Part shown: positions 35,053 through 44,389 of the stretch, in pieces | Layout: each line of letters opens with the position of its first letter | Numbering within the stretch: position 1 is the first letter of the stretch | Source: Mesonia aquimarina | GTDB taxonomy: Bacteria; Bacteroidota; Bacteroidia; Flavobacteriales; Flavobacteriaceae | Length of the DNA stretch: 64,000 bases | NCBI RefSeq assembly: GCF_003667275.1 | Contig: NZ_RCNV01000010.1 | Coordinates: 62,001-126,000, forward strand | Reading direction: 5' to 3' | The notes under the pieces: model-generated | Told to the model about the DNA's origin: nothing | Databases searched by the model: none | The model's input: the letters and a program-made list of their open reading frames with translations, nothing else | Translations under genes and position numbers: made by a program

Positions 35053-36208
35053 GGTTGTTTTGTTATCTAGTTATGGTGTTATGGTTTATCAAGCGGTAAG
35101 CTTTAAGCATTTTGCTTTAGGCTGTAGTTTTTTTTGTTGTCTTGCTTTATGTTATATGCTTTAAACTGTAGGCATATTTTAAATAAAGTCCCTTCTTTTT
35201 TAATTAACGTATTAATTTATTCCCGCTTTCAACTTCCAGCTTCCGTTTTCGACTTCAAAACACTTCGACAGGTTTAAAGTGATAACAGGAATGTCATGCT
35301 GAGCTTGTCGAAGCATTTGTGAATACTAACAGTTTTCAATATTGTAACAATTGCATTATCAATCTTTAAGCTCTTATCGTTAACATTGTAAAATATGGAC
35401 TATTAAATTTATTATTCATTTTTTACTCACCCACTTAATTATTGTTAAAGTGTTCGTGAATCGTTGATTTCCATTGATGAAAAAATGCATTCCTCTCCCG
35501 TTGGTCGTCGGATGCACTAAAAATCTAGGCTTAAGAAACTAGCTCTAAATTTATTGATTGGCTCCTAAATTTTAGGAACTCTCCCGATAGCTATCGGGAC
35601 CATCGGGGCTCAAACAGCCTAAAATTGCCAACGCGACAGGCTGGCTCTCTCACTAAAATAGTCCACAGGACTATTTTTTAACGTTCAGCCCTTCTTCAAA
35701 TTTTACGAGCCATTTTCTGTAGGCCGGTTTATTTTAAACTATAAATGATTTCTTAAAAAAGAATTTCTAGCTTCTAACTTCCAGCTTCAACATTCAACAT
35801 TCAACATTATTTAACAATTAAAAACACTTCGACAGTTCCGATAGTCCCGATGGTTATCGGGATCGGAACAGTGTGACAGATCATTTTCAAATTTTCAAAT
35901 TATTCCATTATCACATCAACCCCTTCCAGCTTCCGCCTTCAAACTTCAATCATTCAAAATTCAAAACTCAAAACTCAAAACTCATAACTGCATAACAACA
36001 TCACTCGATAACTCGATAACTGCATAACTTCAAAACACTTCGACAGGCTCAGTGTGACATTTTCATTTTCATATTAACTCATTATCCCATCAACACATCA
36101 ACACATCAACCTCTTCCAACTTCTAATTTCTAGTTTCTAGTTTCTAGTTTCTAGTTTCAAACATTCAACATTATTCATTCAACAATTGAAAACTTTCAAC
36201 AAACAACA
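35053..36208. repeat. 1.16-kb repeat gap between rmlA and rmlD
   Basis: There is no gene. Contains the second copy of the 438-bp element (35291-35728), an interrupted REP-like word with a nested palindrome (about 35826-35878), REP-like words at about 35263 and 36020, ACTCATAACT-type words (35955-36015) and TTCTAGT heptamers (36125-36165). Confidence 0.85.
35291..35728. repeat. 438-bp structured repeat, copy 2
   Basis: Same length and order as 951-1388. The conserved hairpins are CCCGATAGCTATCGGGA (about 35583-35600) and AATAGTCC-ACA-GGACTATT (about 35658-35676). Differences cluster in the first 150 bases. Confidence 0.85.
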
Positions 36209-37084
36209 CTACTTCGTTGCTTTTAGTTTTTCCAGACATTTCTGTACACTTTCTTTCCAATGCGGTATAGCTATTTCTATAGATTGTTTCAATTTCTGTT
36301 TATTCAACACTGTAAAGGCCGGTCGTTTTGCGGCAGTGGGATATTCCGTCGCGGGTATGGGATGTAAACTATCTTGCTTTCCATAAAACTTAAATACCTC
36401 ATAAGCAAAATCGTACCACGAGGCGACGCCTTCATTGCTAAAATGATAAATTCCGAAAGGAATAGGCTCCGTAATCATTTTATCGATTAAAATTGCTAAA
36501 TCTCCCGCATAAGTCGGAGTCCCGATTTGATCATTCACTACGTTAATGGCTTTTTCTTGCTGTGCGAGTTTAGCCATGGTTTTTAAGAAATTAGTTTCGT
36601 ATTCACTAAACAACCAACTTGTTCTGATGATGATGTGCTTTTTCCAATTTTCTTTTAAAGCTTCTTCTCCGGCAAGCTTCGAGGCTCCATACACATTTAT
36701 CGGTTGTACCTCATCTTCTTCACCTAACGGTCTTTCCCGATTTCCCTGAAACACAAAATCGGTTGAAATATGAATGCAAATGCTCTTATGCTTTTTGCAA
36801 CTTTCAGCTATGTTGGCAAGGCCTTGTTTATTGACCGCATAGGCTTGTTCTTTTTCCTCTTCCGCTTTGTCTACCGCAGTATAAGCGGCAGCATTGATGC
36901 AATAAACAGGTTGATATATTGCGAAACAAGCTTCTACAGCTGCTTTATCGGTGATATCTACTTCTCTTGACGTTTTAAAAATATAATCAAACCTAGTAGT
37001 CTCCTTCAGTACATCCTGTAAGCAACGCCCCAATTGTCCGCCACTCCCTAATACCAACACGCTTTGCTTCTCTATTGTTCCCAT
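36209..37084 (-). CDS. rmlD: dTDP-4-dehydrorhamnose reductase
   Basis: 291 residues. SDR fold with VLGSGGQLGRCLQDVL, CINAAAYTAVDKAE, HISTDFVFQG, NVYGASKLAGEEA (Tyr-x3-Lys), IIRTSWLFSE. It reduces dTDP-4-keto-rhamnose to dTDP-L-rhamnose, the last step of the pathway. Its start overlaps the end of rmlC by 13 bases. An ATG at 37084 gives the Rossmann motif 11 residues from the start, slightly longer than usual. Confidence 0.94.
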   Translation of the reverse strand: MGTIEKQSVLVLGSGGQLGRCLQDVLKETTRFDYIFKTSREVDITDKAAVEACFAIYQPVYCINAAAYTAVDKAEEEKEQAYAVNKQGLANIAESCKKHKSICIHISTDFVFQGNRERPLGEEDEVQPINVYGASKLAGEEALKENWKKHIIIRTSWLFSEYETNFLKTMAKLAQQEKAINVVNDQIGTPTYAGDLAILIDKMITEPIPFGIYHFSNEGVASWYDFAYEVFKFYGKQDSLHPIPATEYPTAAKRPAFTVLNKQKLKQSIEIAIPHWKESVQKCLEKLKATK

Positions 37085-37608
37085 AATGGCAAGGCACTGT
37101 CTTTTGGTGAAATGATGTGTTCCTCTTCCGGAACCTGCCAGTCGATGTTAAAAAACGGATCGTCAAAACGATAGCCGAATTCCGCTGCTTGATGATAAAA
37201 ATTATCGCATTTATAGAAAAAGGTCGCTTCTTCACTCAAGACCGAAAAACCATGTAAACAACCTCTGGGCACAAAAAGTTGTTGCTTATTGCTTGCATTT
37301 AGCCTTATTACTACTTTTTTTAAATACGTGGGGGAGTCTTTACGCAAATCTACAGCCACATCCAAGACTTCTCCCGCCAAGACCCGTACTAACTTTGCCT
37401 GCGCATATTCTCCCTCTTGCGCGTGCAAACCCCTAATGACTCCATACACCGAATGCGATTCATTGTCCTGTACAAAATTTGTTTGTAAACCGGTTTGTTC
37501 TTGAAAGCTCTTTTCGTTAAAACTTTCCATAAAGTACCCGCGTTCATCTGTAAACACCTTGGGGGTGATGACAAAGCAATCTTTTATGGCGGTTTGTTCT
37601 ATGTTCAT
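37072..37608 (-). CDS. rmlC: dTDP-4-dehydrorhamnose 3,5-epimerase
   Basis: 178 residues, cupin fold. TPKVFTDERGYFMESFN, NESHSVYGVIRGLHAQEG (catalytic His in RGLH), VLDVAVDLRKDSPTY, FVPRGCLHGFSVLSEEATFFYKCDNFY with the catalytic Tyr region. It acts on the product of RmlB. It overlaps rmlD by 13 bases. Upstream of it, where rmlB would be expected directly, a four-helix-bundle gene intervenes. Confidence 0.94.
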   Translation of the reverse strand: MNIEQTAIKDCFVITPKVFTDERGYFMESFNEKSFQEQTGLQTNFVQDNESHSVYGVIRGLHAQEGEYAQAKLVRVLAGEVLDVAVDLRKDSPTYLKKVVIRLNASNKQQLFVPRGCLHGFSVLSEEATFFYKCDNFYHQAAEFGYRFDDPFFNIDWQVPEEEHIISPKDSALPLWEQ

Positions 37609-37813
37609 TGGGGTTTGTTTTGTTATGAGGTTATGCTGATATGGGGTTATGTTGTAATGTTGTAATGCTGTTATGTTGTTATCTTGTTATATTATTATAC
37701 TCATAACTACATCACTGGATATCTCCATAACTATTTTATTGTTATGGGGTTATGTTGTAATGCTGTTATGTTGTAATGCTGTTATGTTGTAATGCTGATA
37801 TGTTGTTATGGGG

Positions 37814-38170
37814 TTATAGGGTTTTAATTAATTTTGAAATCATTCTTCGAATGTAAATGATTCGATCTGAAACCAAATCAACTTGAGTAACTTCCGCTAA
37901 ATAATTCAATCGAATAGCAATTTCAAATTGGGTTTCTAACTCTGACAGAGAACCTAAAGCTATATATAAAAACCTACAAAATTCCTTTTTTCCTTTTCTT
38001 CCTGCTCCTTCTGCTATATTCGACGGAACCGAAACAGCCGATCTTCTTATTTGACTTGTCAACCCATATAATTCTTCATTAGGAAAAGCCTTAGATATTC
38101 TATAAACATCCTCTACTAAATCCATACTTTCCTTCCATAATGTTAAATCTTTATGTGAGTTGATGGTCAT
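37814..38170 (-). CDS. Four-helix-bundle protein, 23S rRNA IVS family (copy 2)
   Basis: 118 residues. HKDLTLWKESMDLV, FPNEELYGLTSQIRRSA, VPSNIAEGAGR, FLYIALGSLSELETQF: the family motifs are nearly identical to copy 1 at key positions, while the rest differs. It lies between rmlB and rmlC in operon orientation. It is flanked by units of the same minisatellite on both sides (37680-37810 and 38180-38600), as if inserted into the array or as if the array grew around it. Confidence 0.85.
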   Translation of the reverse strand: MTINSHKDLTLWKESMDLVEDVYRISKAFPNEELYGLTSQIRRSAVSVPSNIAEGAGRKGKKEFCRFLYIALGSLSELETQFEIAIRLNYLAEVTQVDLVSDRIIYIRRMISKLIKTL

Positions 38171-38614
38171 TATTTTATTGTTATGGCGTTATCTTGTTAT
38201 CTTGTTATGTTGTTATGATGTTATGTTGTTATCTTGTTATCTTGTTATATTAGTATACTCATAACTACATCACTGGATATCTCCATAACTATTTTATTGT
38301 TATTTTATTGCTATGCTGCTATGTTGTTATCCTGTTATCCTGTTATGTTGTTATCCTGTTATGTTAGTATACCCATAACTACATCACTTGATATCTCCAT
38401 AACTATTTGATTATTATTTTATTGCTATGCTGATATGTTGTTATCCTGTTATCCTGTTATGTTAGTATACTCATAACTACATCAATTGATATCTTCATAA
38501 CTATTTGATTATTATTTTATTGCTATGCTGCTATGTTGTTATCTTGTTATGTTGTTATGTTAGTATACTCATAACTACCTCACAGCGTAACTTTGTAACA
38601 ACTTTAATTTGCTA
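38171..38614. repeat. Minisatellite of about 98-114-bp units
   Basis: Four units share ACTCATAACTACATCA...ATATC and end with runs of TGTTATC/TGTTATG. The ACTC/ACCC landmarks fall at 38257, 38371, 38469 and 38567. An isolated unit lies at 37698, on the other side of the four-helix-bundle gene. There is no gene. Confidence 0.85.
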
Positions 38615-39715
38615 CTATTCGCCTTCTTCGGATGTATACTGCTTCCTATAATACGTTTGATAAGTCCCACTGGTAACATGCTGCATCCATGCTTCATTTG
38701 CTAAGTACCAGTCGATTGTTTTGGATAAGCCTTCTTCAAACGTCACGCTGGGCTTCCAGTCCAATTCTTTATTGATCTTACCGGCATCGATAGCATAACG
38801 CAAATCGTGTCCGGGACGATCGTTTACAAAGGTGATTAATTGTTCACTTTCTCCTTTTTCTCTACCTAATTTTTTATCCATTTGCCGACAAAGCAGCTTT
38901 ACTAAATCGATATTTTTCCATTCATTAAAGCCTCCTATATTATAGGTTTCCCCGAGTTTCCCTTTTTCAAATAACAGCTTGATCGCAATAGCATGATCAA
39001 TAACATATAGCCAATCGCGGGTGTAATTACCATCCCCATAAACAGGCAAGTTTTTTTTATGGATAATATTATTGATGAACAGGGGAATTAACTTTTCCGG
39101 AAACTGATTCGGTCCGTAATTATTGGAGCAATTAGAGATCACATAGGGCAAAGCATAGGTTTCTCCATAAGCACGCACAAAATGATCGGAAGAGGCTTTT
39201 GACGCAGAATATGGGGAATTCGGATCGTAATTCGTTTCTTCTGTGAATAAGCCGGTTGCACCCAATGTACCATACACCTCATCGGTACTGATATGGTAAA
39301 ATAATGCCCCCTGTCCCCCCGAAGGGTGAAGTTTACTTTTCCAAGTATTTTTAGCTGCTTGAAGCAAATTTAAGGTTCCCATAATATTTGTTTTGGCAAA
39401 AGCCAAGGGATCGGTAATCGAACGATCTACATGCGATTCGGCTGCTAAATGAATCACCGCATCAAATTGATATTCTGCAAATAAATCATTTATTTTATCT
39501 GCATCGGTGATATCAGCTTTTAGAAAAGTATAATTTTCTTTATTCTCAATATCCGTTAGATTCTCTAAATTCCCAGCATAAGTGAGTGCATCTAAATTAA
39601 AAATATGATGCTCCGAATACGAATTGACAAACAATCGTACGACGTGGCTACCGATAAATCCCGCACCTCCGGTAATTAATATGTTCTTTGTTTTTAATTT
39701 AGATGATTTTCCCAT
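38615..39715 (-). CDS. rmlB: dTDP-glucose 4,6-dehydratase
   Basis: 366 residues from the ATG at 39715, which gives MGKSSKLKTKNILITGGAG; a frame 15 codons longer exists but reads unlike the family. Motifs: TGGAGFIGSHVV, HLAAESHVDRSI, HISTDEVYG, YSASKASSDHFVRAY (Tyr-x3-Lys), NNYGPNQFPEKLIPLF. It converts dTDP-glucose to the 4-keto-6-deoxy sugar. First rml gene of the operon. Confidence 0.94.
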   Translation of the reverse strand: MGKSSKLKTKNILITGGAGFIGSHVVRLFVNSYSEHHIFNLDALTYAGNLENLTDIENKENYTFLKADITDADKINDLFAEYQFDAVIHLAAESHVDRSITDPLAFAKTNIMGTLNLLQAAKNTWKSKLHPSGGQGALFYHISTDEVYGTLGATGLFTEETNYDPNSPYSASKASSDHFVRAYGETYALPYVISNCSNNYGPNQFPEKLIPLFINNIIHKKNLPVYGDGNYTRDWLYVIDHAIAIKLLFEKGKLGETYNIGGFNEWKNIDLVKLLCRQMDKKLGREKGESEQLITFVNDRPGHDLRYAIDAGKINKELDWKPSVTFEEGLSKTIDWYLANEAWMQHVTSGTYQTYYRKQYTSEEGE

Positions 39716-41006
39716 AATTAATACTACTCTTCTTGTCCTGTGAAATAAGATTTGAGCCATATGCTTTAGGCGAGTTTCTATAATAAGGCTTCGGATTCAA
39801 AACACTTCAACAGGCTCAGTGTGACACTCAACTACTGTCATATTGAGCGAAGGAACGGAGTCAAAATATCTTTCAGTTGTGAAGAAGAAGATTTCTCGAT
39901 TTCATTTAGATTCATTTGCTGTTATGCTGTTACAAGTTATCTTGTTATGCGGTTATGCAGTTGTCTTGTTATGATGTTATCTGGTTATGGTGTTATCTTG
40001 TGTTGCAATATGCCATATGCTTTATGCTGTAAGCTATAGTTTTGTTATGGAGTTATGCTGTTATGGTGTTACACGCTGTAAGCTTTAAGCGGTATGCTTT
40101 AAGTTAGTTTCTGAAAAAGGTTTTTTGTTTGCATTTCATTCCTCTCGTTCGAAATCAAAAAGATTAATATACCTAGCTAACCGCTAATAACTAAAGGGTT
40201 ATTGCTACAAACCTACTTCTCGATAAAATTACTCCTTTCGTCGTAATCACTCGAAGTGACAGCTCATATAAGCTAAAAAAGACCCTTCATTTTCAAATTA
40301 ACATATTAATTTATTCTAACTTCAAACTTCCAGCTTATAACATTTAACATTTAACATTATTCATTTAACAATTGAAAACACTTCGACAAGCTCAGTGTGA
40401 CACTCGACTACTGTCATATTGAGCGAAGGAACGGAGTCGAAATATCTTTCCGTCGTGAAGAAGAAGGTTTCTCGATTTCATTTAGATTCATTTCCTGTTA
40501 TGCTGTTACAAGTTACCTTGTTATTGAGTTATCTTGTGATGCAATATGCCATATGCTTTATGCTGTAAGCTATAGTTTTGTTATGGGGTTATGCAGTTAT
40601 CTTGTTATGATGTAGTTTAGTTTCGCCTTGTCCGTTCGAGTGTTTTTAAGCACAATTCAATACTTCTCGATAAAATTACTCCTTTCGTCGCAATCACTCG
40701 AAGTGACAGCTCATATAAGCTAAAAAAGACCCTTCATTTTCAAATTAATATATTAATTTATTCTAGCTTCAAACTTCCAGCTTAAAACATTAAACATTTA
40801 ACATTATTCATTTAACAATTGAAAACACTTCGACAGGCTCAGTGTGACACTCGACTACTGTCATATTGAGCGGAGGAACGGAGTCGAAATATCATTCCGT
40901 CGTGAATAAGAAGACGCTTCGACTTCATTTCATTTCGCTCAGCGTGACAAATATTTTTCAAAATTCAGTATTAAACATTCAACATTATTCATTCAACATT
41001 AAACAC
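39716..41006. repeat. 1.3-kb repeat gap with two related halves
   Basis: There is no gene. It holds three 91-bp elements beginning at 39836, 40412 and 40859; the first two are cut at the same point (followed by CATTTAGATTCATTT), the third is complete to 40949. Each is preceded by a REP-like word CTTCGACAGGCTCAGTGTGACA. The stretch 40200-40610 and the stretch 40650-40900 repeat the same word order. Confidence 0.8.
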
Positions 41007-41543
41007 CTAAAGCTCCTCACTCCAAATCAACAAGGGTTGTTCTTCGTTGGCTTGTAAATAAGCTTGTTCTGCTCCCGGCTCTAATAACACATAGCGAATC
41101 GGTTTATGAATGATGCCTTCTGCTTTACTGATTAAATGCGTTAAATACTGCCGATCGATCTCCTCTCCTACTAAGATTAAATCGATTACTTCTGCTTCCA
41201 ACCCTCGCGCTAACTTCCCTTCTAAAAACACCCGTTCTAAGTTCCCGATTTTCGACAACACATGATTGATAATTTCATCGATCCCTACATATTTTCGTAC
41301 AATGCCTTGCATTTCCTTAAATAAGGGATGACCTGTATCGGCTTTAAAGTATTTGCGATTACCTTCTTTTTCACTTTCCAGCATACCCGCTTCTTCAAAA
41401 CGGTTCAATTCTAAACGTATGGCATTGGTACTTTCGCCAAACTCTGTTTCCAGGCTTCGCAAATACGAACGACTGCTGCTGTTCAAAAAGAATTTGAGCA
41501 GGAGTTTTATTCGTGTTTTAGAACTTATTAAGGTTTCTAACAT
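41007..41543 (-). CDS. Winged-helix regulator of the polysaccharide locus (ArsR-like)
   Basis: 178 residues. An N-terminal winged helix (about 1-70: SKTRIKLLLKFFLN, SLETEFGESTNAIRLELNRFEEAGML, then the KEGNRKYFKAD wing) is joined to a C-terminal domain with a nucleotidyltransferase-like core (GKLARGLEAEVIDLILVGEEID). Proteins of this build are common at the front of exopolysaccharide loci in Bacteroidota and probably regulate them. The signal is unknown. It is the second regulatory gene after the UpxY-type protein, separated from it by a GIY-YIG gene. Confidence 0.8.
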   Translation of the reverse strand: MLETLISSKTRIKLLLKFFLNSSSRSYLRSLETEFGESTNAIRLELNRFEEAGMLESEKEGNRKYFKADTGHPLFKEMQGIVRKYVGIDEIINHVLSKIGNLERVFLEGKLARGLEAEVIDLILVGEEIDRQYLTHLISKAEGIIHKPIRYVLLEPGAEQAYLQANEEQPLLIWSEEL

Positions 41544-42131
41544 GGTTTTATGATGGGGTTAGGTGTAGGCTGTTTGAATGTTATGTTGTTATGGTGTTAC
41601 GCTGTTACGCTGTTATTTTGTTAGGCTGTAGGCGTTGGTATAGGTATATGCTTTAAGCCGTAAGCTTTAGGCTTTATGCTAGTTTTCTATAGAAGCACGA
41701 ATCAGGAAACAAGAAATAGGACTTTTTTCGTTTTTAAGTTAAGACTTTCCGACTTCCGACTTCCGACTTCAAACATTATTCATTCAACAATTGAGGACAC
41801 TTCGACAGTACTAGTTGTGAGTTCAGAATGTAGCGTTATGAGTTAGTATTAAAGTGGTGAACGTTCATTTTCAAATTAACCCATCACCAAATTAGTCCTT
41901 TCCAGCTTCCAACTTCTAGTTTCTAGTTTCTAGTTTCTAGTTTCAACATTAGACAACTAAAACATACTTCGACAAGCTCAGTATGACAATTTCAATTTTT
42001 ATTTTCAAATTGATCCATCAACACATTAACTTCTTCCAGCTTCAAGCTTCAACAATCAAAAAACGCTACAACAGTACGAATGTCATGCTGAGCTTGTCGA
42101 AGCATTAGTAAAGTTTGTATTCGTTTAATAA
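41544..42131. repeat. Repeat gap
   Basis: There is no gene. Contains TTCTAGT heptamers (about 41915-41945), REP-like words at about 41968 (forward) and 42080 (reverse), and TGTTATG-type words near 41580-41620. Confidence 0.75.
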
Positions 42132-42440
42132 CTATCCGTTACCTTTTTGGTGTTGAGTATAGTTCTTTGCATATTCCTTTAGCCTTTCCCAATCTTTATT
42201 AATCAAGGCTTCCTTTTTCTTACGAGTCCAACCTTTTAATTGTTTCTCTTTTAAAATAGCTAAATTAACATCAGTAAACGCAGCATACCATTTAAGCTTA
42301 ACAGGTCTTCTCAAATAAGTATAAGAATCTTTATCCATGCCTATATTATGTTCTTCAACTCTTTCGAATACGTTAGATGTTACTCCTATATAATAAGAGC
42401 TGTCTAAACATTCTACGATGTAAACATAATATAGTTTCAT
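42132..42440 (-). CDS. Single-domain GIY-YIG nuclease (second copy)
   Basis: 102 residues. YYVYIVECL, SYYIGVTSNVFERVEEHN, and LKEKQLKGWTRKKKEALI reproduce the GIY-YIG motif set of the protein at 10527-10832, with low identity elsewhere. It lies between the UpxY-type gene and the winged-helix gene, in operon orientation, with REP-like words within 20-60 bases on both sides. The host function is unknown. Confidence 0.85.
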   Translation of the reverse strand: MKLYYVYIVECLDSSYYIGVTSNVFERVEEHNIGMDKDSYTYLRRPVKLKWYAAFTDVNLAILKEKQLKGWTRKKKEALINKDWERLKEYAKNYTQHQKGNG

Positions 42441-42697
42441 TATAGTTCATAAGCACACTTCGACAGGCTCAGTATGACAATTTCATTTTTCATTTTCAAA
42501 TTTACCCATCATCACATTAACCCATCACCAAATTAGTCCTTTCCAACTTCCAACTTCTAGTTTCTAGTTTCTAGTTTCAACATTAAACAACTAAAACATA
42601 CTTCGACAGGCTCAGTATGATAATTTCAATTCATCATTCCCATAGCTTCGCCTCCTCAGTCACAGACTAAGTCAGCCAACAATGGGTTTGTATTATA
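42441..42697. repeat. Short repeat gap
   Basis: Contains two REP-like words (about 42450 and 42601), TTCTAGT heptamers (about 42556) and a near duplicate of the preceding 41870-41960 region. No gene is present. Confidence 0.7.
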
Positions 42698-43183
42698 TTA
42701 AACCGCCTCTACTTGGGCTTTTGAAAGCTCTACGCTTAGTGAGCAATTTAACTGCTCTAATTGCAAACAGACTCGGTTTTTTTGTTGTCGTATCACCACT
42801 CCGTTTTTCCCTTCAAACACCCCGTGTTTTACACGCAATTGTTGTCCGGGCTCATAGTGTGTTATAGCAATGGTTTCGGCAGCATAGTCATTAAAAAAGG
42901 CTTGCACCGATTGCATTTCTTTTTCTGAAATAACCGCCGGTTGTTGCAACCAATAGACAAAAGCCACCACACCCGGGGTTTTTAATACCTCCAAGCGATT
43001 TTTTGCTGTCGTTTTAACAAACACATACGAAGAAAAATAAGGAACCTGTACTTTTTTCTTGCGATCGCTCCATTGGCGAACTTCCGTTTTTAACGGGCAA
43101 TACGCCTCGAAACCTTGTTGGTCTAAGCGATCGTTAACTTTCTTCTCCGCCCTGCTTTTTACATATACTGCATACCACTGCAT
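42698..43183 (-). CDS. UpxY-type specialised NusG transcription antiterminator
   Basis: 161 residues. NusG N-terminal domain (MQWYAVYVKSRAEKKVNDRL, CPLKTEVRQWSDRKKK, PYFSSYVFVKTT, VLKTPGVVAFVYW) plus a C-terminal KOW-like part with QQLRVKHGVFEGKNGVV. UpxY/RfaH-type proteins bind RNA polymerase near the start of one long operon and prevent early termination. It is the first gene after a strong promoter and precedes more than 30 kb of co-directional polysaccharide genes, the classic position. Such activity would be needed here because the operon includes many hairpin-rich gaps. Confidence 0.9.
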   Translation of the reverse strand: MQWYAVYVKSRAEKKVNDRLDQQGFEAYCPLKTEVRQWSDRKKKVQVPYFSSYVFVKTTAKNRLEVLKTPGVVAFVYWLQQPAVISEKEMQSVQAFFNDYAAETIAITHYEPGQQLRVKHGVFEGKNGVVIRQQKNRVCLQLEQLNCSLSVELSKAQVEAV

Positions 43184-43214
43184 AAACGAGTAGTTTTTTT
43201 ACTCAAACTAACGA

Positions 43215-43245
43215 CAAATATAGAATATTCGTTTTATTTTACAAA
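43215..43245 (-). promoter_or_regulatory. Bacteroidota promoter of the polysaccharide operon
   Basis: On the - strand a TTTG (43242-43245) is followed after exactly 19 bases by TATATTTG (43215-43222). This matches the primary sigma consensus TTTG-N19-TAnnTTTG at every fixed base. The start codon of the UpxY-type gene is about 31 bases downstream. Confidence 0.85.
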
Positions 43246-44258
43246 CGCTTTTGTTAAACAAAGCATTAGGAGAATGTTAAGTTATGGAGTTATCTTGTTA
43301 TGGGGTTATGTTGTTATGTCGTTATGTTGTTATGGGGTATCAGGCGGTAAGCTTTAAGCATTTTGCTTTAGGCGTATTTCAATAACATAGGTTGCTTTCA
43401 AAACACTTCGACAATTTCGATGGTTATCGGGATCGGAACCATCGGGGATCAAACAGCCTAAAATTTTATGCAGCCGGCTCTGCAAATTTTACGAGCTATT
43501 TTCTATAGGCCGGTTTTTCTCAACTATAAATAATTTTTTTTTGAAAGAATTTTTAGTTTCCTTTCATCTCTTCTCTATATTCTTTTTTCTTTTTATTAAA
43601 AGCAATACACTTTAAGCTATACGCTTGTTCCTAAACAATTATCCTTCATTTTCAAAAACACTTCGACAGGCTCAGTGTGACAGATCATTTTCAAATTTTC
43701 AAATTATTCCATTATCATATCAACCCCTTCCAGCTTCTAACTTCCAGCTTCAAACATTCAACATTAAACATTAATCATTTGACAATTAAAAACACTTCGA
43801 CAGGCTCAGTGTGACAGCACGTATGTCATGCTGAGCTTGTCGAAGCATTAGTTAATGCTTGTAATAGCTAAATAACTATCAGTTGAGCAGAAGAAGATTT
43901 CTCGACTTCATTTGGATTCATTTCCTGTTATGCTGTTACAAGTTAGCTTGTTATGGTGTTTTATTTTTATGCTGTTTGCTGCATGATATATGCTTTAGAC
44001 TGTAGGCGTATTTTAAATAAAACCCCTTCATTTTTAAATTAACGTATTAATTTATTCTAGCTTCTAACTTCCAGCTTCCGTTTTCGACTTCAAAACACTT
44101 CGACAGGCTCAGTGTGACATTTTAATTCAAAATTTTCAAATTGATCTATTACCACATTAATCCTTTTCAGCTTTAACCTTTAAACGTCAAACATTCATCA
44201 TTCAACATTCATCATTCAACATTCAACATTCAACATTTAAAACTATCCCTCTATAAAC
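43246..44258. repeat. Repeat gap between the polysaccharide operon and cysN
   Basis: There is no gene. Contains TTATGTTG-type words, a shortened copy of the 438-bp element (43437-43515), REP-like words at about 43658 and 44095, the perfect REP hairpin at 43797-43847, and ATTCAAC heptamers (44200-44240). Confidence 0.8.
43797..43847. repeat. REP-like long hairpin
   Basis: CTTCGACAGGCTCAGTGTGACA is followed after seven bases by its near-perfect reverse complement TGTCATGCTGAGCTTGTCGAAG. The 22-base arms have about two mismatches. Single arms are scattered through the window in both orientations; this is the only tightly paired one I found. Confidence 0.85.
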
Positions 44259-44290
44259 AAAAAAATCCCAAGCTATGCTCGGGAATTTTA
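44259..44290 (-). terminator. Rho-independent terminator after cysN
   Basis: On the - strand TTCCCGAGC-ATA-GCTTGGGA is followed by seven T. It ends the cysDN transcript about 100 bases after the cysN stop. Confidence 0.85.
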
Positions 44291-44389
44291 TACTACTTAA
44301 ATAAGTGCTCACTTATCACTTACAGCTTATTGCCTATTGCATATTGCTTAAGGCTTAAGGCTTAAGGCTTATTGCTTCATACCACAAAA

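Noticed and set aside
38200-38600. Possible CRISPR array
   Set aside because: Units are about 100 bp, degenerate and contain smaller internal repeats; there are no regular unique spacers and no cas genes.
33805-41057. Several similar short open frames (33805-34011, 39821-40039, 40397-40615, 40866-41057) reading YCHIERRNGVEISF-like peptides
   Set aside because: They are translations of the 91-bp repeat element; similarity follows from the DNA repeat, and the frames start and end at random points in flanking mosaics.
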